Source of the DNA: Prochlorococcus sp. AG-402-B05
Lineage (GTDB): Bacteria > Cyanobacteriota > Cyanobacteriia > PCC-6307 > Cyanobiaceae
DNA: 64,000 bases
Direction: 5' to 3'
Assembly (NCBI GenBank): GCA_003279635.1
Contig: QCHK01000008.1
Span: forward strand, 1-64,000
Numbering within the stretch: the stretch's first letter is position 1; the number at the start of each line of letters is the position of its first letter. The translations under genes and the position numbers were made by a program. Positions 19,464 to 29,962 of this stretch are shown in pieces. Under the pieces are notes generated by a model. The model was not told the DNA's origin, searched no databases, and saw nothing but the letters and a program-made list of their open reading frames with translations.

Positions 19464-20391
19464 GTGATACAAATAATCATTCAAAAGATTTTATTCCTCG
19501 AATACTAACAGAGCAGATTAATTTAACTTCTAATAAAAATTATACAAAGTCTACAAAATAAATAGTTAATATTTTTTCTGAAGCTGATGAAGAACCTCAA
19601 AAAGCTGTTGAGCGAGTTATCCCAGAATTAAATAATGCTATTGATAAGAACATTTCAAGACTAAAATTAAATGGTAGATTATTTTACTGTGGTATTAGAA
19701 CTTCAGGAAGATTAGGTGTACTTGGTGCCTCTGAATGTCCCCCAACTTTTTGCACGAATCCAGATTTGGTACAAGGCATAATTGATGGAGGTATATCATC
19801 GCTAATAAGAAGTTCAGAACATCTTGAGGATGTATCTGAGATTGCTATCGCTGATCTTACAGATAGCAATTTCTCATATAGAGATGCCTTAATAGGTACA
19901 ACAGCAAGTGGAAGAACTCCTATGTTTTGTGGGCATTAAACTATTCCAAAAGTATAAGCGCACTGACTATTTCTATTTCATCAATTTTTCGAAAGAGATT
20001 CAACTTTAGATAATGATATCGATATTAGGCTGATTACTGGACCTGAAATTCTTGCAGGTTCCACATGATTAAAAGCTGGAACTCTTACAAAGATGGCTAT
20101 AAAAATAATTTCTACATCTGTGCTGATTAAAATAGGTAATGTTTATGGCATTAGAATGATTGATTTATCAGTATCCAAAGATAAATTATTGAATATAGCA
20201 ATCGGTATTTTATTTGATATTGATCGGTTGATAAAGAAACTGCTTTTCGACTTTTAAAGAAGACAAATGGATCTGTAAAACTATCTTTATTAATTGCTTT
20301 GTCTGGTATGGATGTTATAGATGCTAAGCAATTACTTAATGATTCAAAGGGTAATTTAAGAACTGCACTAATTAGAGTTAAAGATAATTGA
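19460..20391 (+). pseudogene. murQ: decayed N-acetylmuramic acid 6-phosphate etherase
   Basis: Recognisable almost end to end as MurQ, which cleaves MurNAc-6-P to GlcNAc-6-P and lactate in cell-wall recycling. The start RILTEQINLTS is followed in frame by a TAA after 33 codons. The sugar-phosphate-binding core reads YCGIRTSGRLGVLGASECPP, where the family has GAGTSGRLGVLDASECPP. It then carries on as LVQGIIDGG and SGRTP. A frameshift near 19920 is needed to continue into LWALNYSKSISAL. ITGPEILAGST is followed by TGA in place of an Arg codon, and another frameshift near 20230 leads to the tail NGSVKLSLL...KGNLRTALIRVKDN. At least two nonsense changes and two frameshifts exclude function. Confidence 0.9.
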
Positions 20392-20480
20392 ATTATGTTC
20401 AATTAAACTTTAAGTATACATATTATACTTTCTGCAATAAGCTTTAAAGGTAGTTATTATGAGAAAAATTTACTTGAGTT

Positions 20481-20918
20481 ATGTCTAAAGTATTGATGGA
20501 AACAGATAAAGGCCAATTGACTATTGACCTCTTTGATAATGATGCACCCAAAACAGTAGAAAACTTTTTGAAGCTTGTTAAAGAAGGTTTTTACAATGGC
20601 CTTTCTTTTCACAGAGTCATTAATGGGTTTATGGCTCAAGGCGGATGTCCAAATACAAGAGAGGGATCAAGAGGGATGCCTGGGACTGGAGGCCCTGGAT
20701 ATTCAATCAATTGTGAAATTAATTCAAACAAACATGAAGCTGGTTCTCTTTCTATGGCTCACGCAGGAAAGGATACTGGAGGGAGCCAATTCTTTTTAGT
20801 TCATGCTCCACAACCACATTTGGATGGAGTACATACAGTTTTTGGTAAAACCAATGATATTAAAATTCTTCTATCTATCACTAATGGTACTAAAATTAAT
20901 ACTGTAAGCGTAATTTAA
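20481..20918 (+). CDS. peptidyl-prolyl cis-trans isomerase, cyclophilin type
   Basis: A 145-aa cyclophilin (PpiB-like, no signal peptide, so cytoplasmic) that speeds prolyl isomerisation in protein folding. Active-site sequences are present: [32 protein letters not shown] (catalytic Arg in FHRV), [26 protein letters not shown] and HTVFGKT. The length is that of a minimal single-domain cyclophilin. It lies 90 nt after the murQ remnant and converges on ribBA. Confidence 0.95.
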   Translation: MSKVLMETDKGQLTIDLFDNDAPKTVENFLKLVKEGFYNGLSFHRVINGFMAQGGCPNTREGSRGMPGTGGPGYSINCEINSNKHEAGSLSMAHAGKDTGGSQFFLVHAPQPHLDGVHTVFGKTNDIKILLSITNGTKINTVSVI

Positions 20919-20947
20919 TAGACTTAAATTTATTATCTAATCTTTTA

Positions 20948-22633
20948 TTATTTCCATTCAATAGTACTGGTCTTATCTTTTAAATTCCAATCAAATAATG
21001 GCGAATTTTCAAAATTTGAAAGTTCGCTTATTTCTTTTGACTCTATAGATATATTTGAAGAAGGATGTAAAAGTCTTTCATAATTATCAGTTTTAATGAT
21101 TCCAATTCTTTCTGTATTTTCCCAATTGCTTAGCTCCTTAAGTAGTGACTCAAGCAATCTTTTATCTATCAAGTTACCTTCTAAATGTGTTTTGATATCT
21201 CTATGTCTAACATTCCAAATAAATAATGGGTTTTCACATAGAGCTATCAACCTTGGAGCTGTTTGAATAGAAATTTTCAAAAAATGGTTTTCTGACCACT
21301 TACATGCTTTATCTTCAAAATGTTTTAATTCAATGTTGTTAATTTTTCCATCCCAATAGACAACAATATTTTGTCTTTCATTGGTTAAATTTGTCTGAAT
21401 ATTATTATCAATTAAGTGTCCAAGTTTTTCTCTTTTCACCTCAAGATAAGCCGCATTATGATCTCCGGGACAAATAACTAATGGAACTCTAGATTCAACC
21501 TGAAGACCATATCCACCAAGACCTGCTATTTTTCTTGGATTATTTGTTAGTAATTTAAGTCTATTTATTCCTAAATCTGTCAATATTTGCGCCCCTACTC
21601 CATAGTTTCTCAAATCTGCAGGAAAACCTAACTTCTCATTGGCCTCAACAGTATCTAATCCTCCATCTTGTAGATTATAAGCTTTTAATTTGTTAACTAA
21701 ACCTATACCTCTCCCTTCCTGCCTTAGATAGACAACAACTCCTTCTCCTTCTTCTGAAATTCTTGACAAGGCAGCTTCTAATTGAGGCCTACAATCGCAC
21801 CTTAACGATCCAAATGCGTCTCCTGTAAGACACTCCGAGTGCATTCTTACCAATACTGGCTCTTTTAAATTTTCTGGATTTCCTTTTATTATCGCGACAT
21901 GTTCTGATCCATCCAATTCATTCTTGTAACCGATTGCCTTGAAATCTCCAAATAGGCTAGGCAACTTTGCTACTGCTTGTCTGTACACAAATCTCTCATT
22001 TTCAAGTCTGTAGTGAATTAAATCTGCAATACTGATCAACTTTAAATTTCTTTCTTGCGCATATTTTTTTAACTCAGGCAATCTTGCCATTGAGCCATCC
22101 AGATTTTGAATTTCACAGATAACACCAGCAGCAGATAAGCCTGCTAACAAAGATAGGTCTACTGCCGCTTCCGTATGTCCAGCCCTTTTTAATACTCCTC
22201 CAATTTTTGCTCTTAAAGGGAAAATATGACCTGGTCTTCTTAAATCAATTGGTTTTGTTTGACTATTAAGAGCAACTTGAATTGTTTTAGCTCTATCTTC
22301 AGCTGAAATACCCGTAGATACTCCAAATTCAGGACCTGCATCGATACTTACAGTGAATGCTGTTTGGTTTGAATCGGTATTTCTGTCAACCATTAAAGGA
22401 AGATCTAATTCGTCTAATCTTTCCCCTTGCATTGCTAGACATATCAAACCTCTAGCCTCTGTTGCCATGAAATTTATTTGCTGGGGAGTCGCAAATTGAG
22501 CAGCACATATTAAATCGCCTTCGTTTTCTCTCTTTTCATCATCAACCACAACAACACATTCACCATTTCTTATAGCAGCTAGTGCATCTGCAATATCATC
22601 AAATTCAATTTCATAACAATCTTCTGATTTCAA
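20948..22633 (-). CDS. ribBA: bifunctional DHBP synthase / GTP cyclohydrolase II with C-terminal extension
   Basis: Two entry reactions of riboflavin synthesis in one protein. The N-terminal RibB domain (about residues 1-205) has VVVDDEKRENEGDLICAAQFATP. The RibA domain (about 210-405) has the zinc site SECLTGDAFGSLRCDCRPQLE and YLRQEGRGIGLVNKL. After LEVKREKLGHLID the protein continues for about 150 more residues with no motif I recognise (NIVVYWDGK, LCENPLFIWNVRHRD). A standard RibBA stops near 400 aa, so the 561-aa length reflects this tail. No FMN riboswitch was seen upstream. It is divergent from argC. Confidence 0.95.
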   Translation of the reverse strand: MKSEDCYEIEFDDIADALAAIRNGECVVVVDDEKRENEGDLICAAQFATPQQINFMATEARGLICLAMQGERLDELDLPLMVDRNTDSNQTAFTVSIDAGPEFGVSTGISAEDRAKTIQVALNSQTKPIDLRRPGHIFPLRAKIGGVLKRAGHTEAAVDLSLLAGLSAAGVICEIQNLDGSMARLPELKKYAQERNLKLISIADLIHYRLENERFVYRQAVAKLPSLFGDFKAIGYKNELDGSEHVAIIKGNPENLKEPVLVRMHSECLTGDAFGSLRCDCRPQLEAALSRISEEGEGVVVYLRQEGRGIGLVNKLKAYNLQDGGLDTVEANEKLGFPADLRNYGVGAQILTDLGINRLKLLTNNPRKIAGLGGYGLQVESRVPLVICPGDHNAAYLEVKREKLGHLIDNNIQTNLTNERQNIVVYWDGKINNIELKHFEDKACKWSENHFLKISIQTAPRLIALCENPLFIWNVRHRDIKTHLEGNLIDKRLLESLLKELSNWENTERIGIIKTDNYERLLHPSSNISIESKEISELSNFENSPLFDWNLKDKTSTIEWK

Positions 22634-22720
22634 CTTATTCCTCGTGTTTGTGGTGAAATGGTTCTTTGCTAATTATTCTCAAATGAATATCTCCTCATTC
22701 TACGAAATAACATTGATGTT

Positions 22721-23800
22721 ATGGCAATTAGTTCATCGAAAGCTGGGAGGATCGCAATTATTGGAGCATCTGGATACGGTGGACTTCAACTAGTCAAGTT
22801 GATCAATGAGCATCCTAATTTTGAGATTTCATCCTTAAATGGTGAGCGATCAGTGGGTAAAAGCTGGAATGAAATCAATCCTTTTATGAAAATTTTAGGA
22901 GATAAAAAGATAACTAAAAGCAATATTGATGAAATCGCTCATAATTCTGATTATGCAATATTAAGTCTTCCTAATGGTTTATCATCACAGTTAACACCTT
23001 TATTGTTAAAAAAAGGTGTTAAGGTCCTTGATTTGTCGGCAGATTATAGATTTAAATCTCTAGATAAATGGAAAGAAGTCTATACAAAAGAAGCAGCAAA
23101 ATATTCAAGATATGATTACGAATTATGTGAAGAGGCTATTTATGGTTTTTCAGAAGAATTTAGTAGCGAAATCTCAAAGTCAAGATTAATTGCATGTCCA
23201 GGTTGCTATCCAACTGCCTCACTTAGTTTACTTATTCCATTTTTAAAACAAGGTTTAATAGAAAGTGAGGGAATTATTATTGATGCAAAATCTGGGACAT
23301 CTGGTGGTGGGAGAAATCCAAGTGAGCAACTTTTATTGTCTGAATGCTCTGAATCCATTAGACCCTATGGAGTTATTGGGCATAGGCACACGGCTGAAAT
23401 AGAAAGCGTTGCCAGTTATTTTGCTGGTCATGAAGTCAATTTACAATTCACTCCTCATTTAGTACCAATGGTTAGAGGAATTTTGTCGACAGTTTACGCT
23501 CGTTTAAGAGATCCCGGATTAACAGCTGAAGACTGCAAAATTGTAATTGAAGCATTTTATAAAGATCAACCATTTATTGATATCCTGCCTGTAGGAACTT
23601 ATCCAGCAACTAAATGGGTTAAAAATACTAATAAAGTTATGATTTCTGTTGAAGTTGATAAACGCAGCGGAAGAATTGTTCTAATGAGTGTTATAGATAA
23701 TCTTTTAAAAGGTCAAGCAGGGCAGGCAGTTCAAAATTTAAATATAATGCACGGACTTGAATCAGATATTAGTCTTCCTAAGATTACTTTTTATCCTTGA
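22721..23800 (+). CDS. argC: N-acetyl-gamma-glutamyl-phosphate reductase
   Basis: The third step of arginine synthesis: NADPH-dependent reduction of N-acetylglutamyl-phosphate to the semialdehyde. The Rossmann start is IAIIGASGYGGLQLVKLI. The catalytic Cys lies in IACPGCYPTASLSL, and the GHRHTAEIE and LVPMVRGILSTVYA motifs follow. The length of 359 aa is normal. Its last 17 nt overlap the 3' end of purN on the other strand. Confidence 0.96.
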   Translation: MAISSSKAGRIAIIGASGYGGLQLVKLINEHPNFEISSLNGERSVGKSWNEINPFMKILGDKKITKSNIDEIAHNSDYAILSLPNGLSSQLTPLLLKKGVKVLDLSADYRFKSLDKWKEVYTKEAAKYSRYDYELCEEAIYGFSEEFSSEISKSRLIACPGCYPTASLSLLIPFLKQGLIESEGIIIDAKSGTSGGGRNPSEQLLLSECSESIRPYGVIGHRHTAEIESVASYFAGHEVNLQFTPHLVPMVRGILSTVYARLRDPGLTAEDCKIVIEAFYKDQPFIDILPVGTYPATKWVKNTNKVMISVEVDKRSGRIVLMSVIDNLLKGQAGQAVQNLNIMHGLESDISLPKITFYP

Positions 23801-24485
23801 AACTAGTTCTAATTTCTATTGCCACTTTAGCAATAGCTAAAGGTAATATTATATGTTCCATATCTTGAATTCTTTTTTTTAAAGTTTCCATACTATCTTT
23901 TTCTTTAAGAGGGACTGCCGCTTGAATAATTATTGAGCCTGAATCAACCTCCTTTTGAACATAGTGAACTGTACAGCCAGTAATAGTTACCCTTTTGTCC
24001 ATTGCCTGCTGTATCGCATCAATGCCTTTAAAAGATGGTAAAAGTGATGGATGTATATTAATTAGTCTATTATTGAACTTATTAATTATTTCTTCACCAA
24101 CAATTCTCATCCATCCAGCCATAACAACTAGTTCTACAGATAGTTCTTCTAGTTTATCCATAACCAATTTATCGTGTTCTAATCTAGAATTACAATCTCT
24201 ATGATTAATAATTACATAGGGTATATCATATTTAATTGCCTTTTCTATTGCTAAGCAATTAGGATTATTAACAATTAATATAGATACTTCTGCATTAAGT
24301 TCGTTGTTTTGAATAGATTTAATAATGAATTCAAAATTTGATCCATTACCAGATGCAAGAATACCTAATCTAATCTTTGGCTCAACTAAATTACTTGCTG
24401 ATTCAATTGGACTTATTAGGCTCTGTCCATATAAACCGTTAAATAAGTTTCTTTTAGAATATTCTTTATTATCTTGATTCATCAA
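23784..24485 (-). CDS. purN: phosphoribosylglycinamide formyltransferase
   Basis: Transfers a formyl group from 10-formyl-THF to GAR in purine synthesis. The core domain starts at about residue 35 with RLGILASGNGSNFEFII. The active-site Asn/His/Asp are seen in LINIHPSLLPSFKGIDAI and HYVQKEVDSGSIIIQAAVPL. A preceding ~30-residue N-terminal extension is rich in polar residues. The length of 233 aa is slightly longer than E. coli PurN because of that extension. It is convergent with argC, with a short overlap. Confidence 0.94.
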   Translation of the reverse strand: MMNQDNKEYSKRNLFNGLYGQSLISPIESASNLVEPKIRLGILASGNGSNFEFIIKSIQNNELNAEVSILIVNNPNCLAIEKAIKYDIPYVIINHRDCNSRLEHDKLVMDKLEELSVELVVMAGWMRIVGEEIINKFNNRLINIHPSLLPSFKGIDAIQQAMDKRVTITGCTVHYVQKEVDSGSIIIQAAVPLKEKDSMETLKKRIQDMEHIILPLAIAKVAIEIRTSFKDKK

Positions 24486-24770
24486 ATAAGATTTATGTAC
24501 AACAAATCTATAACCTATCGAAAAAAATTACAATATCTAAATGCAAAAGACATTTTTAATATTAATAAAGATTTAAGTTAGTATTTAGAAAAATACAGGT
24601 TTAGATAGTATTAACTAACAAGCATACTATCATTCTTATTTGTCAATAACTAAACATTCACCATTTAAAAACCATTCTTGACTAATATAAATAAAATATA
24701 TTTGTTAAGTGGGATCTCATTGGAGTGTACCTGTTAACAGAATTCATTAAGGAGTATTCTTTTATCAATA

Positions 24771-26369
24771 ATGGCTTTAACTGACATCTTCCAGATGAAT
24801 AACAGCGATAAATGGAGAAGGTACTGTGCCCTTTTGTATAGCGATGATTCATTAGGTTTTTGGCTGGATATAAGCAGAATGGATGTAGAGATAACCGATT
24901 TTGAAGATTTTAATGAAATTTATTCCAAAGCCTTTGATGCATTAGAAAGTCTTGAGAATGGTTCCATTGCCAATATTGATGAAGGTAGGCAAGTAGGTCA
25001 TTACTGGCTTAGGAATCCAGAAGTTGCGCCAAGTACAGAGATTTCAGATTCTATTACTAAGGAAATCCAAGACATATCCCAGTTTGGGGCTTCAATATTA
25101 AATGGTGAAATAACAAACAGCGATGGAAAAAAATATACAGATGTTTTTTGGATTGGAATCGGTGGTAGTGGTTTAGGTCCACTACTCATTAAGGAGTCCT
25201 TCAAGAGAGAATCCATTGGGTTGGATCTACATTTTCTAGACAATGTAGACCCTGAGGGAATTTCCCATAAATTAAATTCTATCCTTTCTAATCTTGATTC
25301 AACTTTGTTTGTAGTTGTTAGTAAATCGGGAGGCACTCCAGAACCATTGATTGGAATGGAGCAAGCTATGAAGTTTGTTCTCGATAACAATCAGAATTGG
25401 TCATCTCGAGCGATAGCTATTACATCAAAAGGGAGTAAGTTAGATGTCTTAGCAGATAATGAAAATTGGTTAGATATTTTTGATTTACCCGATTGGGTTG
25501 GTGGCAGGACAAGTATTACTGGTGCTGTTGGCTTATTACCTGCCGCTCTAATTGGCGCTGATATAAAGAAATTCTTAAATGGAGCATCTCAAATGGATGC
25601 ACTAACAAGAGTAAAAGACATTAAAAATAATCCAGCAGCACTTTTGTCTTTAGCTTGGTTCAAATCCGGAAATGGAAAAGGTTTAAGAGATATGGTTGTA
25701 CTTCCCTATAGAGACAGATTAGAAGTTTTCAGTAGATATCTTCAACAACTTGTGATGGAATCTTTAGGCAAGAAGTTTGACAGAGATGAAAATCAAGTTA
25801 ATCAAGGTATAGCAGTTTATGGAAACAAAGGTTCTACAGATCAGCATGCATATGTGCAGCAATTAAGAGATGGTGTTGATAATTTCTTTGTTAATTTCAT
25901 TGAAATTCTTCACGATCCTTTAGAGATAGTTGAAGTAAAAAATAAAAGGCCAGGTGACTATTTGTCTGGATTTCTTCAAGGAACTCGTTCAGCATTGACT
26001 GAAGGAGGTAGACAGAATTTGACAATTACTTTTAAGTCATTTGATGAATCAAGTCTTGGTGCTTTAATTGCATTGTTTGAGAGAGCAGTAAGTCTCTATG
26101 CAGAATTGATTAATGTTAATGCCTACAATCAACCGGGAGTTGAAGCAGGTAAAAAAGCCGCTACAAAGATAATAAAACTTCAAAAAGAGATTGAGCTATT
26201 ATTGGATGATGGAAAGCAAAGAACATTAAATGAAATCAATGATGCGTTATCTTCTGATTCAACAGAGTCAATTTATTTAATTCTTAGAAAACTTTCAGAA
26301 AATTCTGATCATTATTCAATGATTGGTAATCAATCAAATCCCGATAAGCTTATTATTTCGAAAACTTGA
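24771..26369 (+). CDS. pgi: glucose-6-phosphate isomerase
   Basis: Interconverts glucose 6-phosphate and fructose 6-phosphate, linking the Calvin cycle, glycogen and the oxidative pentose phosphate pathway. Motifs include [31 protein letters not shown] (phosphate-binding serine loop), [17 protein letters not shown] and the catalytic region [13 protein letters not shown]. The length of 532 aa fits the cyanobacterial form. An AAGGAG sequence lies 16 nt before the ATG, an unusually long spacing. No in-frame start lies nearer. It converges on leuS with a 3-nt gap. Confidence 0.96.
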   Translation: MALTDIFQMNNSDKWRRYCALLYSDDSLGFWLDISRMDVEITDFEDFNEIYSKAFDALESLENGSIANIDEGRQVGHYWLRNPEVAPSTEISDSITKEIQDISQFGASILNGEITNSDGKKYTDVFWIGIGGSGLGPLLIKESFKRESIGLDLHFLDNVDPEGISHKLNSILSNLDSTLFVVVSKSGGTPEPLIGMEQAMKFVLDNNQNWSSRAIAITSKGSKLDVLADNENWLDIFDLPDWVGGRTSITGAVGLLPAALIGADIKKFLNGASQMDALTRVKDIKNNPAALLSLAWFKSGNGKGLRDMVVLPYRDRLEVFSRYLQQLVMESLGKKFDRDENQVNQGIAVYGNKGSTDQHAYVQQLRDGVDNFFVNFIEILHDPLEIVEVKNKRPGDYLSGFLQGTRSALTEGGRQNLTITFKSFDESSLGALIALFERAVSLYAELINVNAYNQPGVEAGKKAATKIIKLQKEIELLLDDGKQRTLNEINDALSSDSTESIYLILRKLSENSDHYSMIGNQSNPDKLIISKT

Positions 26370-26372
26370 TTG

Positions 26373-28961
26373 CTAAATAACTATATTTACTAATTTATTC
26401 GGGACAACAATTATTCGTTTTGGCTCTTTTCCATCCATCCATTTTATAGCAGCCTCAGTTTTAATAGCTAAGTCCTCTAAATTTTCTTTAGATAGATTTT
26501 TACTAGCATTAATTGATCCTCTAACTTTTCCATTGATTTGAATCATAAGTTTAAAAGTATCTTGTTCAATTGCACCTGCATCAAATTCTGGCCATGACTG
26601 AAGATGAATACTTTGAGTATTTCCGATTGTCTTCCAAAGCTCCTCTGCAATATGAGGAGAAAATGGAGAAGTTATTTTAACTAATATTGAAATAACTTTA
26701 TTTAGAGTGTCATTTCTACAGTAATTAACTATTAAACTTAGGCCATTTACAACCTTCATAAGTTCAGATATTGCTGTATTAAATTGAAGATTATCTAAAT
26801 CATCAGTAATTTCCTTAATAGCAATATTAATTAGGCGTAAAGCCTCTTCGTCTTTAGACTTTTCTTTTTCTATATTAAATCTTGAATTATTCTTAGTTAT
26901 TTCAAAAGTATTATTAACAAATTTCCAGAGTCTCTGAATAAATCGGTATTGCCCTTCGACATCGGAGTCATCCCACTCTAAATCTTTTTCCGGTGGAGCT
27001 TTAAAAAGAATAAACATTCTTGCAGTGTCAGCTCCATATTTATCTATCACTACAGATGGATCTACACCATTATATTTTGACTTCGACATCTTTTCATAGA
27101 TGATTTCAATATTCTCTCCTGTAAGCGGATCTTTAGGATTATCAATATCTTTAATTTGATCCTTTGAAAAATATTTATTTGTATTGGGATTTTTAAAAGT
27201 AACTGCTTGAACCATCCCTTGAGTTAGTAATTTCTTAAAAGGTTCATCAATATTTATTAATCCACATTTCTTGAGAGCCTTGGTTAAAAATCTAGAATAT
27301 AGTAAATGTAAAATAGCGTGCTCGATACCACCGACATACTGCTTAACTGGAAGCCATTTGTCTATTTCGCTTTTCAGAAAAGGCTTTTCACAATTATCAG
27401 GATTTATATATCTTAAAAAGTACCAAGATGAACACATAAAAGTGTCCATTGTATCAGTTTCTCTTTTGGCATCAGTTCCACATTTTGGGCAACAAGTATT
27501 TATCCATTCGCTTTTGGTTGTTAAAGGACTCTTACCTTTACCAGTTAATTTAATATCAATTGGTAGTACAACTGGAAGATCATTGTCAGGGACTCTTACT
27601 TGGCCACACTTCTTACAATTAATAATCGGAATTGGGCAGCCCCAATACCGTTGTCTAGATATAAGCCAATCTCTTAATTTGTATGTGATCTTTGGTTTTG
27701 CCCAATTTGAATTTGAACCAAATTCAAGTATTTGTTTTTTTGCAATATCAGATTCAATACCATTAAATTTATCTGAATTGATCATGATACCCTTATCAAC
27801 AAATTCAGCATTTAAATAATTATCATCTTCACCAATATTGGGTTTTATTACATATTGAATAGGCAAATCATATGACTTTGCAAACTGATAATCTCTGCTA
27901 TCGTGTGCTGGAACACCCATAACAGCTCCTGTTCCATATTCCATAATCACATAGTCTCCTATCCAAATCGGTATCTGTTTATTATTTGCTGGATTAATTG
28001 CATCTACTCCTAAGTACATTCCAAGTTTTTGTCTGGTATCTGAATTACGTTCAAGATCACTTAACTTTTCTTGAGTTTGTCTAAAGTCATTTAATTTATC
28101 TATATCATCAGAACTTATTAATTGATCAACTAATGGATGATTTGATGCTAATACCAGATAACTTACTCCATAAACTGTATCTATTCTTGTCGTGAAAGCT
28201 GTTATTTTTTGGTCGTTATTTTTGATATTAAATGTTATTTCTGCACCGATTGATTTACCAATCCAATTTTTTTGCATAACTCTTACTCTGTCTGGCCAGT
28301 CACTAAGAGTAACTAAATCCTTATTAAGATCTTCCGCGAAACTAGTAATTCGTAAAAACCATTGATTTAATTCTTTTTTCTCAACTTTAGCTCCAGATCT
28401 CCATGATTTACCTTCAGCGTCTACTTGCTCATTAGCAAGAACAGTTTGATCAATTGGATCCCAATTAACTGTTGCTTTTTTTTGATAGGCAAGATTATTT
28501 TTATGTAATTGATTAAATATATATTGAGTCCATTTATAATAATCTTCTTTGCAAGTAGTAACTTCTTTAGACCAATCTATTGATAATCCTAGACGATCTA
28601 ATTGATTTTTCATTTGTGAAATATTTTTATCTGTCCATGTTGATGGACTTGTTTCTCTCTCTATTGCTGCATTTTCAGCAGGTAAACCGAAGGAATCCCA
28701 ACCCATTGGATGTAAGACGTTAAAACCTTTCATCCTTTTATATCTAGCGAGCACGTCTGTAATTACATAATTCCTGACGTGACCCATATGTAAAGAACCT
28801 GATGGGTATGGAAACATCGACAAGGCATAGAAAGTATTTTCTTTATTTACCTCAGTATTTGTCCTATAGAGGTCATCATTAGCCCATTCTTTTTGCCAAT
28901 AAGCTTCTACTTCCCGAGGCTCGTATCGTTGGTCATTAATATCTGAAGTAGTATTATTCAA
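26373..28961 (-). CDS. leuS: leucyl-tRNA synthetase
   Basis: A class Ia aminoacyl-tRNA synthetase charging tRNA-Leu. The HIGH motif appears as [14 protein letters not shown] and the KMSKS motif as [13 protein letters not shown]. The CP1 editing domain lies between them with the zinc-ribbon-type CCPKCG cysteines. An anticodon-binding helical domain and a C-terminal domain ([11 protein letters not shown]) follow. The length of 862 aa is normal for bacterial LeuRS. It is divergent from dapF across 135 nt. Confidence 0.97.
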   Translation of the reverse strand: MNNTTSDINDQRYEPREVEAYWQKEWANDDLYRTNTEVNKENTFYALSMFPYPSGSLHMGHVRNYVITDVLARYKRMKGFNVLHPMGWDSFGLPAENAAIERETSPSTWTDKNISQMKNQLDRLGLSIDWSKEVTTCKEDYYKWTQYIFNQLHKNNLAYQKKATVNWDPIDQTVLANEQVDAEGKSWRSGAKVEKKELNQWFLRITSFAEDLNKDLVTLSDWPDRVRVMQKNWIGKSIGAEITFNIKNNDQKITAFTTRIDTVYGVSYLVLASNHPLVDQLISSDDIDKLNDFRQTQEKLSDLERNSDTRQKLGMYLGVDAINPANNKQIPIWIGDYVIMEYGTGAVMGVPAHDSRDYQFAKSYDLPIQYVIKPNIGEDDNYLNAEFVDKGIMINSDKFNGIESDIAKKQILEFGSNSNWAKPKITYKLRDWLISRQRYWGCPIPIINCKKCGQVRVPDNDLPVVLPIDIKLTGKGKSPLTTKSEWINTCCPKCGTDAKRETDTMDTFMCSSWYFLRYINPDNCEKPFLKSEIDKWLPVKQYVGGIEHAILHLLYSRFLTKALKKCGLINIDEPFKKLLTQGMVQAVTFKNPNTNKYFSKDQIKDIDNPKDPLTGENIEIIYEKMSKSKYNGVDPSVVIDKYGADTARMFILFKAPPEKDLEWDDSDVEGQYRFIQRLWKFVNNTFEITKNNSRFNIEKEKSKDEEALRLINIAIKEITDDLDNLQFNTAISELMKVVNGLSLIVNYCRNDTLNKVISILVKITSPFSPHIAEELWKTIGNTQSIHLQSWPEFDAGAIEQDTFKLMIQINGKVRGSINASKNLSKENLEDLAIKTEAAIKWMDGKEPKRIIVVPNKLVNIVI

Positions 28962-29096
28962 GGAAGATCTCCTTCAGTAGTTGATTTGCCAATCAAATAA
29001 TGTTCTCATAAATTGATGCGCAATATGCCAATAGTTCTGAAATTACTACCAAGAGCCCTTTATTTCCTACAAACATAGTTTAACAATCAGAAAATC

Positions 29097-29951
29097 ATGA
29101 AAAATAATTTTTCAAAATATCAAGGACTTGGTAATGATTTTATTATCTTTGATGCTCGTAGTAACAATTTAGATCATTTATTTTCAAAAAATAAAGATAA
29201 TTTTATTGAGCACCTATGTAATAGAAATTTCGGCATCGGAGCTGATGGGATTATTCTAATATTAGAGTCTAATAATAAATGTTTTGTGAGAATGAAGATT
29301 TATAATTCTGATGGTTCCGAGCCAGAAATGTGTGGCAATGGTATTAGATGTCTGATTGCTTTTTTGAATGATAATAATGAAATTAATGAATTGTCTGAGA
29401 TCCCCATTGAGACCAAAGCGGGTCTTCTTCTTACTTCTATTGATGGTAATGAAAATATAAAAGTAAATATGGGTGAACCTATCCTTTCTCCTTTAGATAT
29501 ACCCACGAAATTATTGATGAACAGTTTAAAAGTACCTAATGGTGTGATTACATTAAAAGATCAAATATTAAATGTTTATGCTGCTAGTATGGGGAATCCT
29601 CATATGATCGTATTTGTTAATGATATTGAAGGGATACCATTTCATGAATGGGGTAGTTTCCTTGAAAAACATAATACATTTCCAAATGATACCAATGTTC
29701 ACTTTGTTGAAATAATCGATAAGTCAAATATTAAAGTAAAGGTATGGGAAAGGGGTTGCGGCCCAACATTAGCTTGTGGTACTGGAGCATGCGCTTGTCT
29801 GGTAGTTACCTCTAAGTTAGGGAAAACTTTAAACAACGCTAATGTCTATTTACCAGGCGGCAAATTAGAAGTTGAATGGCCAAATCAGTCAGGTCCCGTT
29901 TTCATGCAAGGACCAGCTTTAAAAGTATTTAGTGGAGAGATAGATATTTAA
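29097..29951 (+). CDS. dapF: diaminopimelate epimerase
   Basis: A PLP-independent epimerase making meso-diaminopimelate for lysine and peptidoglycan. The start SKYQGLGNDFIIFDAR is typical. The two catalytic cysteines are in EPEMCGNGIRCL and TLACGTGACACLV, giving the Cys-Cys acid/base pair. The length of 284 aa is normal. It is the first gene of a run of four closely spaced plus-strand genes (gaps of 11, 10 and 4 nt) that ends with dacB, so two of the four genes serve cell-wall metabolism. Confidence 0.96.
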   Translation: MKNNFSKYQGLGNDFIIFDARSNNLDHLFSKNKDNFIEHLCNRNFGIGADGIILILESNNKCFVRMKIYNSDGSEPEMCGNGIRCLIAFLNDNNEINELSEIPIETKAGLLLTSIDGNENIKVNMGEPILSPLDIPTKLLMNSLKVPNGVITLKDQILNVYAASMGNPHMIVFVNDIEGIPFHEWGSFLEKHNTFPNDTNVHFVEIIDKSNIKVKVWERGCGPTLACGTGACACLVVTSKLGKTLNNANVYLPGGKLEVEWPNQSGPVFMQGPALKVFSGEIDI

Positions 29952-29962
29952 TAAGTCCTCAT

